56,441 bases of DNA, taken from assembly GCA_020444205.1 (NCBI GenBank), contig JAHLLJ010000010.1, forward strand, positions 1 through 56,441, given 5' to 3'. The translations under genes and the position numbers were made by a program. Shown in pieces: positions 36,087 to 47,066 of the stretch. The notes below the pieces were generated by a model that saw only the letters and a list, made by a program, of their open reading frames with translations, was not told the DNA's origin and did no database searches. Position 1 is the stretch's first letter. The number at the start of each line of letters is the position of its first letter. This stretch comes from Deltaproteobacteria bacterium (GTDB lineage: Bacteria > Desulfobacterota > Desulfarculia > Desulfarculales > Desulfarculaceae).

Positions 36087-36446
36087 GGTTTAAGGCCAAA
36101 TCTCACCTGTTGGCCGGATCTAAATCGGGGTGATCCTCATGTGCCCTATTGATTCCAAGTGGGTTGTCCTAAATCCAGGGGGACAATTCATCCTTTCAGC
36201 TCAGTACGAGTTTCATTATTTAAAGGCTTGACAAAGCACTTAATTATTTCTAAAGGTGAAAAAATGCCTAGGCGCGCCCCGTCTGTTTCTTCAAGTTAGC
36301 CAGCTCTGCGCTATAAGCTAGCCAAACCGCAGAAGCAAATATGGCCATTAAAAGTATTCACCGGTAAATTCACAGCGAGTCAAATTATTTGAAATAATTC
36401 ACACCTTACCCATAAAGGAGACGACTAAGATGTTTGGGGGGACGTC
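36087..36446. other. non-coding stretch with a palindrome before the zinc-ribbon gene
   Basis: No recognisable gene. A palindrome aattatt-tga-aataatt at 36383-36399 lies about 50 bases before the zinc-ribbon gene and may be an operator. A TTGACA at about 36228 could be a -35 box but the matching -10 is weak. A six-codon frame (start 36430, after AAAGGAGA) ends in a TGA that overlaps the ATG of the zinc-ribbon gene as ATGA, a layout that would allow translational coupling. Confidence 0.35.
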
Positions 36447-36605
36447 ATGAGGATGCTTACCGTAGGCATTAGCCGTTGCCCCATTTGTAAGTCTAAAGAA
36501 TTACGTCGTTCACACAGGAGGAATGGGTGGGAAAGATTTTTATCCTTTATGGGTATATTCCCTTATCGGTGTGAAAATTGTCTGAACAGATTTTTCGTTC
36601 TTTGA
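36447..36605 (+). CDS. 52-residue zinc-ribbon protein, copy 2
   Basis: A 52-codon frame with RCPICKSKELRRSHRR, a central hydrophobic stretch FLSFMGI, then FPYRCENCLNRFF. CxxC pairs at 11/14 and 42/45 predict one zinc ribbon. It is gap-free and half identical to the protein at 32619-32777, with cysteines, RRSHRR, WE and FPYRC all kept, so selection has acted on the protein. The start codon overlaps the stop of a six-codon upstream frame. The function is unknown; the basic RRSHRR would suit nucleic-acid contact. Confidence 0.75.
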   Translation: MRMLTVGISRCPICKSKELRRSHRRNGWERFLSFMGIFPYRCENCLNRFFVL

Positions 36606-37147
36606 GTTAATTGCATATATTTAACATGATTAATTATGAACATTATTGAGGAGCTATTATAAAAACCGCTGACCGTAACAAACTATTCGCTGTGTGCTTG
36701 GGGTGCTGCTTTTGACATTGGTTGGGGTTGCGCCACCGAGCGTTGGTGCAATGACCTAAACGACTACTCAACCTTGGAAGCGGACCATTGATTGCGTCTA
36801 AAGTGTTGGGTTTAGTCCCGGTTATGCCATTCTTTCTTACGGTCAGTATCCTCTTGAGCGCCTTATCATCTCCATTTATTTAGCGAAAATAAAAATATCA
36901 GTAATAACCTGATATTAAACTAATATATAACTAGTGTTCTAATTTAATTGGCTTTCGCTTTCAAATATCATATAGTACTAACTATTATTAGTCCGGAAGC
37001 TATATGGATGTATTTTCACTGGGAAAGTCCGCGCCCAGGGGATATGAATCACTCCATCACGATAAGCACCTGCCTCAGCGCCGTTCTTTTTTTAAACCCA
37101 GTCAAATTGCCTCTTTTCTACCCTAGTCATCACTAGCGAGGTTGCCA
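36606..37147. other. AT-rich stretch with a possible decayed secretory gene
   Basis: After GAGGAG at about 36650 the DNA reads like a signal peptide split over two frames: KTADRNKLFAVCLG, then in the next frame LGVLLLTLVGVAPPSVGA. No long frame follows. This may be the front of a dead exported-protein gene. The remainder (36780-37147) shows nothing I can name; it should contain the promoter of the regulator at 37148. Confidence 0.3.
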
Positions 37148-38146
37148 ATGTTACCTGCCAGGATTGGAAGCGACGCCCGCTTGCGCAGGCTATTTGATCA
37201 GGTTTTTGATCCAAAATGGTTTGAGCCCAATGTCCCTGAAATTCAAAACAGAATGCTCCTTTTAAATGAACTGCAACAAAGCCGCAACCAACTGAAATTG
37301 CAAAATCAGCGGATTCGGGAAAACGAGAGACAACTGAAGCGATCTCACAGGCTTTATTTTCGTCTGCTCAACCTGACCCCAACTCCCTTAGTGCGTCTTG
37401 ACAAAGATCTGAAGGTAATTGATGCCAACAAAGCAGCACTGGAGCTGTTAGGACCAAGGCACCATTTATTGAGTAGTTCTTTCGCCACCTTTATCGACGA
37501 GGCTTGTATTTCAGATTTCCACCGGTTGGTGCACAAGGGAGCATATGACGGACGTAAAGTGGAGCAGGAAATCACCCTGAAGATTGCCTTGGGAATACGG
37601 TCTCCATTTCTGGTTCGCCTCTCCTCCATCTATATCGAAGGCGATGAGTTGGAAGGATACCTGCTTGACATGGAAGACCTGTCCATACAAAAACAGGATC
37701 AGGCGGAAGAACAAAAGGCATCCGACAAGCTTGAAGAGGTCAACGTCGCTCTCAAGGTCCTGCTGGAAAAACAGGAAGATCAGTTAGACAAGCTGAAGGA
37801 ATCGGTGGCTGCCAACAAAGCGCGCATTATCGATCCCATACTCAAAAAACTGTCCTCAAGCAGGCTTACTGATGAACAAAAGAAATGGGCAGAACTCTTA
37901 CGGCTAAATTTGGACAAGTTGACTATCGACTTTGCTAAAAAGCTTTCCTCTCCTGTTTATGATTTATCCCCTCGAGAGCTGGAAGTGGCCAACTTAATCC
38001 GCAGCGGATGGACCAGTGACGAGATCGCCGAGATGCAGAATATAACTCTTAGCTGCGTCTGGTACCATCGCAACAATATTCGGAAAAAGCTAGGGCTGAT
38101 AGGTAATAAGGAGCGTCTTACAATCTTTTTACGAAGAATTAGTTGA
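37148..38146 (+). CDS. PAS-LuxR type transcription regulator
   Basis: About 332 residues. Residues 40-70 form a coiled coil (LLNELQQSRNQLKLQNQRI). A PAS-like sensor lies at about 75-180 (LYFRLLNLTPTPLVRLDKDLKVIDANKAAL), a second coiled coil at about 185-235, and a C-terminal LuxR-type helix-turn-helix (LSPRELEVANLIRSGWTSDEIA ... NNIRKKLGL). No receiver domain or histidine kinase is present, so it probably senses a ligand directly and binds DNA as a dimer. The start is the ATG six bases after GAGG; TTG two codons earlier is also open. Targets are unknown; it may serve the polysaccharide genes to the right. Confidence 0.82.
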   Translation: MLPARIGSDARLRRLFDQVFDPKWFEPNVPEIQNRMLLLNELQQSRNQLKLQNQRIRENERQLKRSHRLYFRLLNLTPTPLVRLDKDLKVIDANKAALELLGPRHHLLSSSFATFIDEACISDFHRLVHKGAYDGRKVEQEITLKIALGIRSPFLVRLSSIYIEGDELEGYLLDMEDLSIQKQDQAEEQKASDKLEEVNVALKVLLEKQEDQLDKLKESVAANKARIIDPILKKLSSSRLTDEQKKWAELLRLNLDKLTIDFAKKLSSPVYDLSPRELEVANLIRSGWTSDEIAEMQNITLSCVWYHRNNIRKKLGLIGNKERLTIFLRRIS

Positions 38147-38328
38147 ACCGGCAATTATTAATCTTCAATCGCAGCCGAACAGCCGCTTTAACCTAATATC
38201 TGGCTAATAATTAACTAATATTGCCTTTTTTCCGATATCTCTGCTTAAAATCACAAGGCATATAAAAAAGGATCAATATCCTTTTCCGTGTAATTTTATG
38301 TATTTGCAAAATTTGCCTTCGGTGAAAC

Positions 38329-38556
38329 GTGGTCAACCGCAAATTAGCAAAACTATATTTTTTCCTTTTATTGTTTGCTGGCACGTGTTCATTTATTGCG
38401 GCGTTTTTACTTTTTCTTTGGGTTGGCTCCCATATATTTTATGGGAGCACTCTTGAAACCATATTCATCGCCGTAGCTCTTTTTGTTTTATCCTTAGTTT
38501 TCTTTGTTTTTGCTTATAATATGCACCACGCCATTCAAACTAGATATTACAAATAA
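38329..38556 (+). CDS. small protein with two membrane helices
   Basis: A 75-residue frame beginning with GTG. Two hydrophobic helices (YFFLLLFAGTCSFIAAFLLF and FIAVALFVLSLVFFVFAY) are separated by a short loop, with a basic N-terminus and a polar tail. It should sit in the cytoplasmic membrane. No family is recognised and the ribosome-binding site is weak. Confidence 0.45.
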   Translation: MVNRKLAKLYFFLLLFAGTCSFIAAFLLFLWVGSHIFYGSTLETIFIAVALFVLSLVFFVFAYNMHHAIQTRYYK

Positions 38557-38940
38557 AGTAGGGGCTTGATATATGAGTTTTCACGCTCCTCTATTCCGTT
38601 TACGGCATTCATAATTTGATTCAATCGCTAGTATGACTTGCCCCTTATCAGTATGACTCTTCTTCGATTAGCCTCTCTTTGTTTTTGAGGATGCCGCGAC
38701 TGGTTGTGAATAGGTAAACCAGGCCATTAAGCGGACAGGAGAAAAATTATTCTAAGCGGTCTCGCGCCAAGACGGAGTGGAATAAAGAGGTCTGGATCCT
38801 TGGGGAGGGAAGCTAAGCTCGGGATTTGATATATAGACGAATTTGCCCCCATACTACTGGAGCCTGGCGTTCTGGGGGGTCTGAAAAGAGCGAAGATGCA
38901 TTTGGCTCCAAGATCGTCAACTCATGACAAACAAACCTTA
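38557..38940. other. intergenic stretch, nothing recognised
   Basis: I see no gene, repeat or clear terminator here. It separates the rightward small membrane protein gene from the leftward sugar gene cluster, so both transcripts converge into it. Confidence 0.4.
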
Positions 38941-40110
38941 CTAGCCCAGACAGCCCACGATGATTTGAATATCCCTTTCAGTTAGTTCCGGATAATTGCC
39001 GCAGTAGAAACCAGACTGGCTGATGAAATCAGTGCCCGGCAGGTCGTATTTGCAATCCGCGTACTTGAGGTAAAAGGGCTGTTCGCAGATGTTGCCCGCG
39101 ATCATGGGGCGCACTTCCACGTCAGCCTCCTGAAACCTGGCCAGGTATTTGGCGCGCAGTTGGGGACTGGCGCAGACTATGGGCACGGCGAAGCTGGAAA
39201 GCTTGGTGATATGGCCGTGGTCCAGCGCCTTGAGCTCATCGTTGGCCAAGAAGGCGCGCTCGATGGCCAGGTAGTTCTTTTCCCTGAGGTCCACGTTTTC
39301 CTCAAGGTGCTTGAGCTGGTGCAAGCCCAGCACACCGGTTATCTCGGTGGGCCGCAGGTTGAAGGCCAGATCGTAAAAAGTGTACTTGGACTCGAATTCC
39401 GAGGGCACCCCGTACTTTTCCCGCCAACGCTGCTGGACCGCCGGGTCCAGGTTGCGGTCCCAACCGTTGGCCCGGCTGATGACCAACATCTCGTAAAGCT
39501 CTTGGTCATCGGTGCAGGCCATGCCGCCTTCGATGGTGGACATGTGATGGGCCACGTAAAAGGAGAAGGTGGCGGCTAGGCCGAAGTTGCCCGCCTTGCC
39601 CGAAGGCAGTTCAGTGCCCAGGGACTCGCAATTGTCCTCCAACAACAAAATGTCCCGCTTGGCGCAGATGTCGCGGATCCTATCCAGATCACCGGTGAAG
39701 CCCAGGGCGTTGGTGATAAACAGGCACTTGAGGGTCTGATCCTCGAGGCGCCGCTCAAGGTCACGGGAGGAGACGTTGATGAACTCGGGCGAGCAGTCCA
39801 CGGGTATCGGAGTGAAGCCGAACTGGAAAAGCGGCATGACGTTGGTGGACCAGGTTAGGCCCGAGAAACCCACCGCATCGCCGCGCTGAAGCCGCCCCAG
39901 GTTAAGCAGGGATTGCAGCAGGCACAAATTAGCGCTGGCCCCGCTGTTGAAGCAAACCCCATATTTGCGGCCCTGAAACCTAGCAAACCGGTTTTCGAAC
40001 TCCCGGCACTTGGAGCCCATGCTGAACTTGTCCGACCCGCGCAAATACTCGCACAAGCCGTCGATAGCCTCTTTTTCCTTGAAAAAGGAGGCTCTATTTA
40101 AAGGAATCAA
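38941..40110 (-). CDS. ColD-like PLP-dependent sugar 3-dehydratase (DegT family)
   Basis: A 389-residue DegT/DnrJ/EryC1 family protein. The PLP-binding Asp is D159 (LLLEDNCESLG). The position that holds the PLP lysine in aminotransferases is His188: SFYVAHHMSTIEGG where aminotransferases read SF-x3-K. His at this place marks the 3-dehydratases such as ColD, which remove the 3-hydroxyl of GDP-4-keto-6-deoxymannose with PLP and glutamate. Length (ColD about 388) and context agree: gmd, which makes that substrate, and a GDP-fucose-synthase-like gene lie directly upstream on the same strand. The likely product is an intermediate of a 3,6-dideoxyhexose such as colitose. Another His-type 3-dehydratase (RfbH-like, CDP-sugar) is a less likely alternative. 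Confidence 0.78.
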   Translation of the reverse strand: MIPLNRASFFKEKEAIDGLCEYLRGSDKFSMGSKCREFENRFARFQGRKYGVCFNSGASANLCLLQSLLNLGRLQRGDAVGFSGLTWSTNVMPLFQFGFTPIPVDCSPEFINVSSRDLERRLEDQTLKCLFITNALGFTGDLDRIRDICAKRDILLLEDNCESLGTELPSGKAGNFGLAATFSFYVAHHMSTIEGGMACTDDQELYEMLVISRANGWDRNLDPAVQQRWREKYGVPSEFESKYTFYDLAFNLRPTEITGVLGLHQLKHLEENVDLREKNYLAIERAFLANDELKALDHGHITKLSSFAVPIVCASPQLRAKYLARFQEADVEVRPMIAGNICEQPFYLKYADCKYDLPGTDFISQSGFYCGNYPELTERDIQIIVGCLG

Positions 40111-40225
40111 TTTTTTGCCCCACTACCCGCTTGGCTGCCGGCGATCGTTTTTACAAGTAACAGACAGACCTGTGGCAATTGTTCCAGGCCAAAGAGCTTC
40201 AATGCTGTTTGTTGGAGCAGGCGAT

Positions 40226-42162
<1,937 letters not shown>

Positions 42163-42524
42163 GAGTGCCTCCCGTAGTTTCGTTTATGCACCTTTCAGCG
42201 GAAGGCCGAAAAGGCGGGAATGTTACTTTAAAAAATAATGGAGCCGCCCCCTGTTCGGCGCCTGGCTCCCGACAAGTCTAGGGGTTCTCCTTAATATTGT
42301 CCAGGCTCTAATGCCCCAAAATCAGTCTATTCTTGGTCATTGTTCCCGTTCCGGCAGCCCCCGGGCCGGGTTATGGCCCGTATTGAGCTACCCCGCATCT
42401 TGCCAGGGAGCACCGGTTGTGCCACGATGATTCGCGATGAATCCGCGGGCCTTTGGTATGAAGCTGCTCACGCGGCGTTTATCCAATAGGAAACCGTAGC
42501 CTCACAACCAACCCGGAGAATAAA
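42163..42524. other. divergent intergenic region, gmd unit and O-antigen ligase gene
   Basis: Promoters for both directions should lie here, but I find no strong sigma-70 or sigma-54 match. A TTGGTATG near 42455 has a GC dinucleotide one base off the sigma-54 spacing, so I do not call it. No gene is seen. Confidence 0.35.
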
Positions 42525-43952
42525 TTGCCATCCGGCCACACCCAAAAAATTTCGGCATGGGAAGCCGTTTTCTTCGCCATTGTGGCCTTGGCGCCCTTTT
42601 TATTCGGCTCGGTCTACCCCTGGGCCTACGGCCTGCTGGAAGTGGGGGTGCTGGCTAGCCTGATGCTGCTCCCATGGCGCGGCGCTCGGGCGGATGGCCT
42701 GGGATTTCCCTGGGGATGGGGCATGGTCTGCCTGGCAGGCCTGGTCTTTTTGGCTGGGCTGCAACTGCTTCCCCTGCCCTCTGGGCTGGTCAAGCTCCTG
42801 GCCCCGGGCAGCTACGCCATGTGGCAACCGGAGACCCTGCCCACCGCCCAGGGCGCTCCTTCCCTGCTGCCCATAAGCCTCTACCCCTTTGCCACCGCCA
42901 GCCAGGGGCTGCTGCTGCTCACCTACCTGGCCGCCACGGCCCTGGCCGTCCTGTCCGCCCGCAAAAGGCAAAGCGCCAAGCCAGGCGGAACGCCTATAGC
43001 ATTTAGGCTGCTGCTGGTGGTGGGCGTTTTGCTGGCCGCCGTGGCCATCATCCAATTTGGTCTGGGGGCCAAGGCCATATACGGCTTTTTCAAGCCGCTG
43101 CACTCCACCCAGTTCCTGGGCCCCTATGTCAATTACAACCATTTCGCGGGCTACATGGCCATGGTGATCCCCCTGGGCCTGAGCCTTTTGGCCAGGGACC
43201 TGTTCCTGAGAGGGCAGCGAGCCGACCAAGGACGGATGTTGCTGAAGGCCACCATGGTGGTGATAATGATGGCCGCGGTGTTCATGTCCCGTTCCCGGGC
43301 AGGGATCATCACCACCCTGCTGGTAATGGCCATGCAGGTAGTATTGCTCATAGCCATCGGGCGGACCTGGCGGGTCAACCGCTACCTGGTGGGGCTGGGG
43401 CTGTGCGTGGTGCTCTTGCTGGGACTATCCAGCCAGATCACCGACTGGTCCCGCACCCTGCCCCGCTTCCACGCCCTGTTCCAACACAACCCCACCGACA
43501 ACATCCGCTGGAGGCTCTACGGCGACGTGCTCCACATGAGCAGCCAGATACCCCTGACCGGCTCCGGCCTGGGCACCTTTGCCGTGGCCTATCCCGGCTA
43601 CAAGACCCTGGATCGCCAGGGCCTTTTCTCCCATGCCCACAACGACTATCTGGAGATCCTGGCCGAGATGGGCTGGCCGGGGTTGCTGCTGGTGCTGGGG
43701 TTCGTAGTCTGGGTGATAGGACGGGGGGTGCGGATCATTTTCGTGGCCCTGTCCCGCCGCACCAGGGGAGATCCAGCCCTTATGGAGCGGGCCCTGCTCA
43801 TTACCGGCAGCCTGGGCGGGGTGGCGGCATTGCTCATCCACGGCATTACCGACTTCAATCTGCACATACCCGCCAACGCCCTCACCTGGTTCGCCCTATG
43901 TGGGCTCACCGTGGGCCTGTCTTATTGGAGCGCGCCGCGCTCTGAAGATTAG
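42525..43952 (+). CDS. O-antigen ligase/polymerase family membrane protein (Wzy_C)
   Basis: A 475-residue inner-membrane protein with about ten to twelve hydrophobic helices. The family signature is YVNYNHFAGYMAMVIPLGL, followed by SRSRAGIITTLL in the next helix. The large periplasmic loop (about 320-390) contains TGSGLGTFAVAYPGYK and FSHAHNDYLEILAEMG, the usual catalytic segment of WaaL/Wzy-like enzymes. Such proteins join or polymerise lipid-linked glycans at the periplasmic face. GGAGA five bases before the TTG supports a TTG start. It could be a ligase or a polymerase; sequence does not decide. Confidence 0.88.
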   Translation: MPSGHTQKISAWEAVFFAIVALAPFLFGSVYPWAYGLLEVGVLASLMLLPWRGARADGLGFPWGWGMVCLAGLVFLAGLQLLPLPSGLVKLLAPGSYAMWQPETLPTAQGAPSLLPISLYPFATASQGLLLLTYLAATALAVLSARKRQSAKPGGTPIAFRLLLVVGVLLAAVAIIQFGLGAKAIYGFFKPLHSTQFLGPYVNYNHFAGYMAMVIPLGLSLLARDLFLRGQRADQGRMLLKATMVVIMMAAVFMSRSRAGIITTLLVMAMQVVLLIAIGRTWRVNRYLVGLGLCVVLLLGLSSQITDWSRTLPRFHALFQHNPTDNIRWRLYGDVLHMSSQIPLTGSGLGTFAVAYPGYKTLDRQGLFSHAHNDYLEILAEMGWPGLLLVLGFVVWVIGRGVRIIFVALSRRTRGDPALMERALLITGSLGGVAALLIHGITDFNLHIPANALTWFALCGLTVGLSYWSAPRSED

Positions 43953-43957
43953 CCCCC

Positions 43958-45511
43958 TCAGTCCTTGTTCTTGACCACGGGAAAGAGCCAGGCCCGCACC
44001 TCCAGGGGTTCCAGGGAAAAGCGTATCTGGCCGCCCACCGCGGGCAGGCTTGCTTTAGACCACAACCGTTGCGCGGTGCCGCGCACCCCGCTCAGGGCCA
44101 CCTCCGCGCGATAGGGAGTGGTGTTGACCATCAGGATCAAGCGGCCCCGGGGGCCATCCGACCAGCCGGTGCGCACCGCCGGGCCGCCGCCCGGATCTGT
44201 CTTTACCCGGCCCAGGTGAGTGAGCGACGCGCCATGGGGCAGGCCGGGAACCAAGGGTAACCACTCCCGCAGATCCCCCAAACGCCGCGACATCAGTCCA
44301 AAGGCCTGACGCAGGTCAGGGTCCTGGCTGAAATAGCGCCAGGTGAACACCAGCATGCCCTGAGCTCCGGAGACCAGGGCCGAGGCGCCCAAGGCTTGAA
44401 CCTCTTGGGGGGTGGGCAAACGGGGCCAGCCCATGGCCTTGAATTTGCCCCCGCCGAATCCCTGCAACACCGCCCACACCTGCCCGCCGGGGCGCACCAG
44501 GGCGCCGGCCATCAGGATGCTGTCGGCCAGCCAGTTCATGGGTTGAGTGGGCACGGGGTATTGATCCATGAACACCGCGTCGTACACCCCGGCGTAGCGG
44601 GCAACCTGCTCGGGCCGCACCATGGCCGTGCACAAGCGCACCCAGGGAAATTGGCTGATGAGCGCCTCGCGGGCGGCCAGCAGGCGCTCCAGGGAGTAGG
44701 AACGTATCTCCGGCTCATCCACCAGGTACAGGGCCAGGGGCCTCAGGTTTTCGGGCAGCTCACCCAGGGCCTTGATGAGCCTTTTTAGAGCGGTGGGTTG
44801 AGGCGAGGCAAAGAGAATCACCTTGAGTCCCAGGCTATTGGCCTTGCTCAGCATGCCTTGCAGCTTGCCGGGCGCCGCCCCGGTGATCACCGTGTTGAAG
44901 CCCAGGGCGGCCGCTTGTGACATATCCTTGGAAGACAGATACACCCCCCAGGGAAAGGGCTGTCTGGGCCATATCTGCGCGTAACCCGGGCCCTTGTTTT
45001 GCTCAGCTTTCTCCAGCGCCACTCGCCGCGCCATCAGGCGGCTGGTGCCGTGGTTTCTTATGGCCACCACCCCCTTGCCGTCGGCCGGGGCTTCACCTTC
45101 AACCACCACCTCCTGCCAGCCATTCACCAGGCAGTGGGCATCCAGCCGGTGCTCCACTCCCCAGAGGTTCAGCCACAAGTAGTGGTCGTTGACAAAATCT
45201 TGGCGCCGCAGGGACAGGCGCAGGCGGTAGAGCGCGCCGGGTTCCAAACTCAAGGGGTGGCTTACCAACGCGCCTGGGGCCTTGCCGGTGAACACCGCGG
45301 CCAGGCCCTCGCCGGGAAAGGGCCGTTCCAGGGCCAGGCCGCCCAGGGCCTGGCTTTGGCGGGTGGCCTCGGTGTCCCAGGCCGGAGACCCAAGGATGAG
45401 CTTTTGCACGGGCAACGGCGAGGTGGCGGCCGGGGCCGCCAAGGCGGCGCAGGCCCACGCCAGGATGAGGGCGAGCAAGGCAGGCAGAATTTTCAGCGGG
45501 CGGCGGGGCAC
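43958..45511 (-). CDS. secreted glycoside-hydrolase-like protein
   Basis: 517 residues with a signal peptide (ILPALLALILAWACAALA). Residues 40-170 look like a carbohydrate-binding beta-sandwich (ending VVAIRNHGTSRLMARRVAL). A probable TIM-barrel domain follows (FPWGVYLSSKDMSQAAALGFN, ALYLVDEPEIRSY, DAVFMDQYPVP, AVLQGFGGG, MLVFTWRYFSQ). The DEPE segment and FMDQY are the best candidates for catalytic acids. The C-terminus is a small beta-sandwich. It probably trims or remodels a polysaccharide outside the cytoplasm. GAGGAGG seven bases before a GTG sets the start. It converges on the ligase gene with a 5-bp gap. No specific hydrolase family is assigned. Confidence 0.72.
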   Translation of the reverse strand: MPRRPLKILPALLALILAWACAALAAPAATSPLPVQKLILGSPAWDTEATRQSQALGGLALERPFPGEGLAAVFTGKAPGALVSHPLSLEPGALYRLRLSLRRQDFVNDHYLWLNLWGVEHRLDAHCLVNGWQEVVVEGEAPADGKGVVAIRNHGTSRLMARRVALEKAEQNKGPGYAQIWPRQPFPWGVYLSSKDMSQAAALGFNTVITGAAPGKLQGMLSKANSLGLKVILFASPQPTALKRLIKALGELPENLRPLALYLVDEPEIRSYSLERLLAAREALISQFPWVRLCTAMVRPEQVARYAGVYDAVFMDQYPVPTQPMNWLADSILMAGALVRPGGQVWAVLQGFGGGKFKAMGWPRLPTPQEVQALGASALVSGAQGMLVFTWRYFSQDPDLRQAFGLMSRRLGDLREWLPLVPGLPHGASLTHLGRVKTDPGGGPAVRTGWSDGPRGRLILMVNTTPYRAEVALSGVRGTAQRLWSKASLPAVGGQIRFSLEPLEVRAWLFPVVKNKD

Positions 45512-45594
45512 GGCAAAACCTCCTCAAAATACGTGATGTCCTATTTATGGCATAATGCCCTGGTGCTTGTCTGCCCTGGCGAACGAGGAGTCAT

Positions 45595-47013
45595 ATGCGA
45601 AGCAACATCGGCGCTGCCCTGGTTATCCTGATCCTGGCCCTGACCCTGGCCGCTTGCGGGGGCAAAAAGGTCGAGGAGCCGGAGGCGGTGGATACCGCCG
45701 GCCAGGAAACCACCACCACGCCATTGCATGCCGCTCAGGAAAACAACGTTTGCCTATACCTTTTTTGGAGCCGCGCTCCGGAAAATGCCCAAACCCTGCT
45801 GGCCGAGGTGCAGAGGGGCCAGAACTTCTCCCTGGCCGCCCGGAATATAATGAAGCCCCTGCCCGAGGGCGCGGCGCGGCTCAATGCCACCTGCATGCCC
45901 GCCGGGCAATTGGACCCGCTGCTGGACAGCCAGCTTGAAGGCCTGGACATAGGCCAGACCAGCCCCTTGTTTGACTTTCAAGACGGCACCGCCCTGATGA
46001 TGCGCACCACTGACCAATATTGGCGCGAGGGGGCTGCGCTTTTTAAGCAAGGCGACTATGCCCAGGCCGAAGTCAGCCTGCGCCGCCATTTGGAGCTGCA
46101 CCCCGACGCTACCGCCGTTTGGCAAGCCCTGTCCGATGCCCTGGTTGCCCAGGGCAAGAACGAACCGGCCTTGGAAGCCCTGGACCAAGCCCTGGTCTAT
46201 GCTCCGAAAAACCCGGCCATCTTGAACGACAAGGCCTCCTTGCTGGCCCGCATGGGTAAACAAGAAGAGGCCCTGATGCTCTACGAGCGGGCCCTGAGCC
46301 TGGCGCCGGGCAGCCCGCTGTTGATGCACAACCTGGCCTGGGCCCTGCTGGAGCAGAAGCGGGACTTGGAGCGCGCCCAAAAGCTGGCAACCAAGGCGGT
46401 GCAGATGGAGCCAGGGCAGCCCCGCTTTTGGGACACCCTGGGGCGAATCCAAAAGGCCCGGGGCGAGTACGCCGACGCGGTGATTAGCCTGCACCGGGCC
46501 GCCGCGCTGGGAGCCCAAAGCAAGGGCCTTCAGCAAGATATGGCCGAAGCCCTGCTCAAGCTGCCGCCCGAGGTGGTGGACCGCCTGGGCCAACGCAGGA
46601 GTACCCCGCTACCGGCCAAAAAGGCCAAGCCGCCAGCTCCGGTCAAAGCGGCTACAGCTCCCCAAAGCGATCCCCTGGGAACCGGTGCGGCTCCCCTGCC
46701 CCCGGTCAAGGCCCCCGCCTCGCCCCAGGCGGAAGAGGCCACCCCGGCCAAGCTGGCCGCGCCCGCGCCCACGGTGCCGGGCTATTACGTCCTGGTGGGT
46801 TCATTCCGCGACCAAAATCTGGCCACCAAAGAGATGCGCCGCTGGCGGCGGCGGGGTCAGGCGGTTTGGATGGAGTGGAAGCAGGTGACGGGCAGGGGGT
46901 TCTGGGTGCGGGTGATGCTGGGCCCCTACCAAAAGCGCAAGAAAGCCATACAAGAAGCCGACTCTTTCCAGAGACAGGGATTGATCAGCAGCTTCGGCAT
47001 CCTTAAAAAATAG
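45595..47013 (+). CDS. lipoprotein with parvulin-like, TPR and SPOR parts
   Basis: 472 residues. A lipoprotein signal ends in LAAC (Cys21). Residues 50-145 resemble a PpiC/parvulin-type peptidyl-prolyl isomerase (AQTLLAEVQRGQNFSLAAR, then GLDIGQTSPLFDFQDGTALM) as in EpsD-like assembly proteins. TPR repeats follow from about 148 to 310 (EGAALFKQGDYAQAEVSLRRHLELHP and similar units). A Pro/Ala linker comes next. The C-terminus is a SPOR domain (GYYVLVGSFRDQNLATKEM), which in other proteins binds denuded peptidoglycan. It should be anchored in the outer membrane facing the periplasm and may act in glycan export or cell-envelope assembly. GAGGAG four bases before the ATG supports the start. Confidence 0.8.
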   Translation: MRSNIGAALVILILALTLAACGGKKVEEPEAVDTAGQETTTTPLHAAQENNVCLYLFWSRAPENAQTLLAEVQRGQNFSLAARNIMKPLPEGAARLNATCMPAGQLDPLLDSQLEGLDIGQTSPLFDFQDGTALMMRTTDQYWREGAALFKQGDYAQAEVSLRRHLELHPDATAVWQALSDALVAQGKNEPALEALDQALVYAPKNPAILNDKASLLARMGKQEEALMLYERALSLAPGSPLLMHNLAWALLEQKRDLERAQKLATKAVQMEPGQPRFWDTLGRIQKARGEYADAVISLHRAAALGAQSKGLQQDMAEALLKLPPEVVDRLGQRRSTPLPAKKAKPPAPVKAATAPQSDPLGTGAAPLPPVKAPASPQAEEATPAKLAAPAPTVPGYYVLVGSFRDQNLATKEMRRWRRRGQAVWMEWKQVTGRGFWVRVMLGPYQKRKKAIQEADSFQRQGLISSFGILKK

Positions 47014-47066
47014 GCCGCAGGCTCATAAAGCCATCCGCAAAACAATTGGTGCTGCTGCACCTGCAT

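Noticed and set aside
36948-37136. 62-codon plus-strand frame before the PAS-LuxR gene
   Set aside because: AT-rich sequence without ribosome-binding site or recognisable protein pattern.
42440-42470. TTGGTATG...GC as a sigma-54 promoter before the O-antigen ligase gene
   Set aside because: The GG to GC spacing is one base short, which abolishes sigma-54 recognition.
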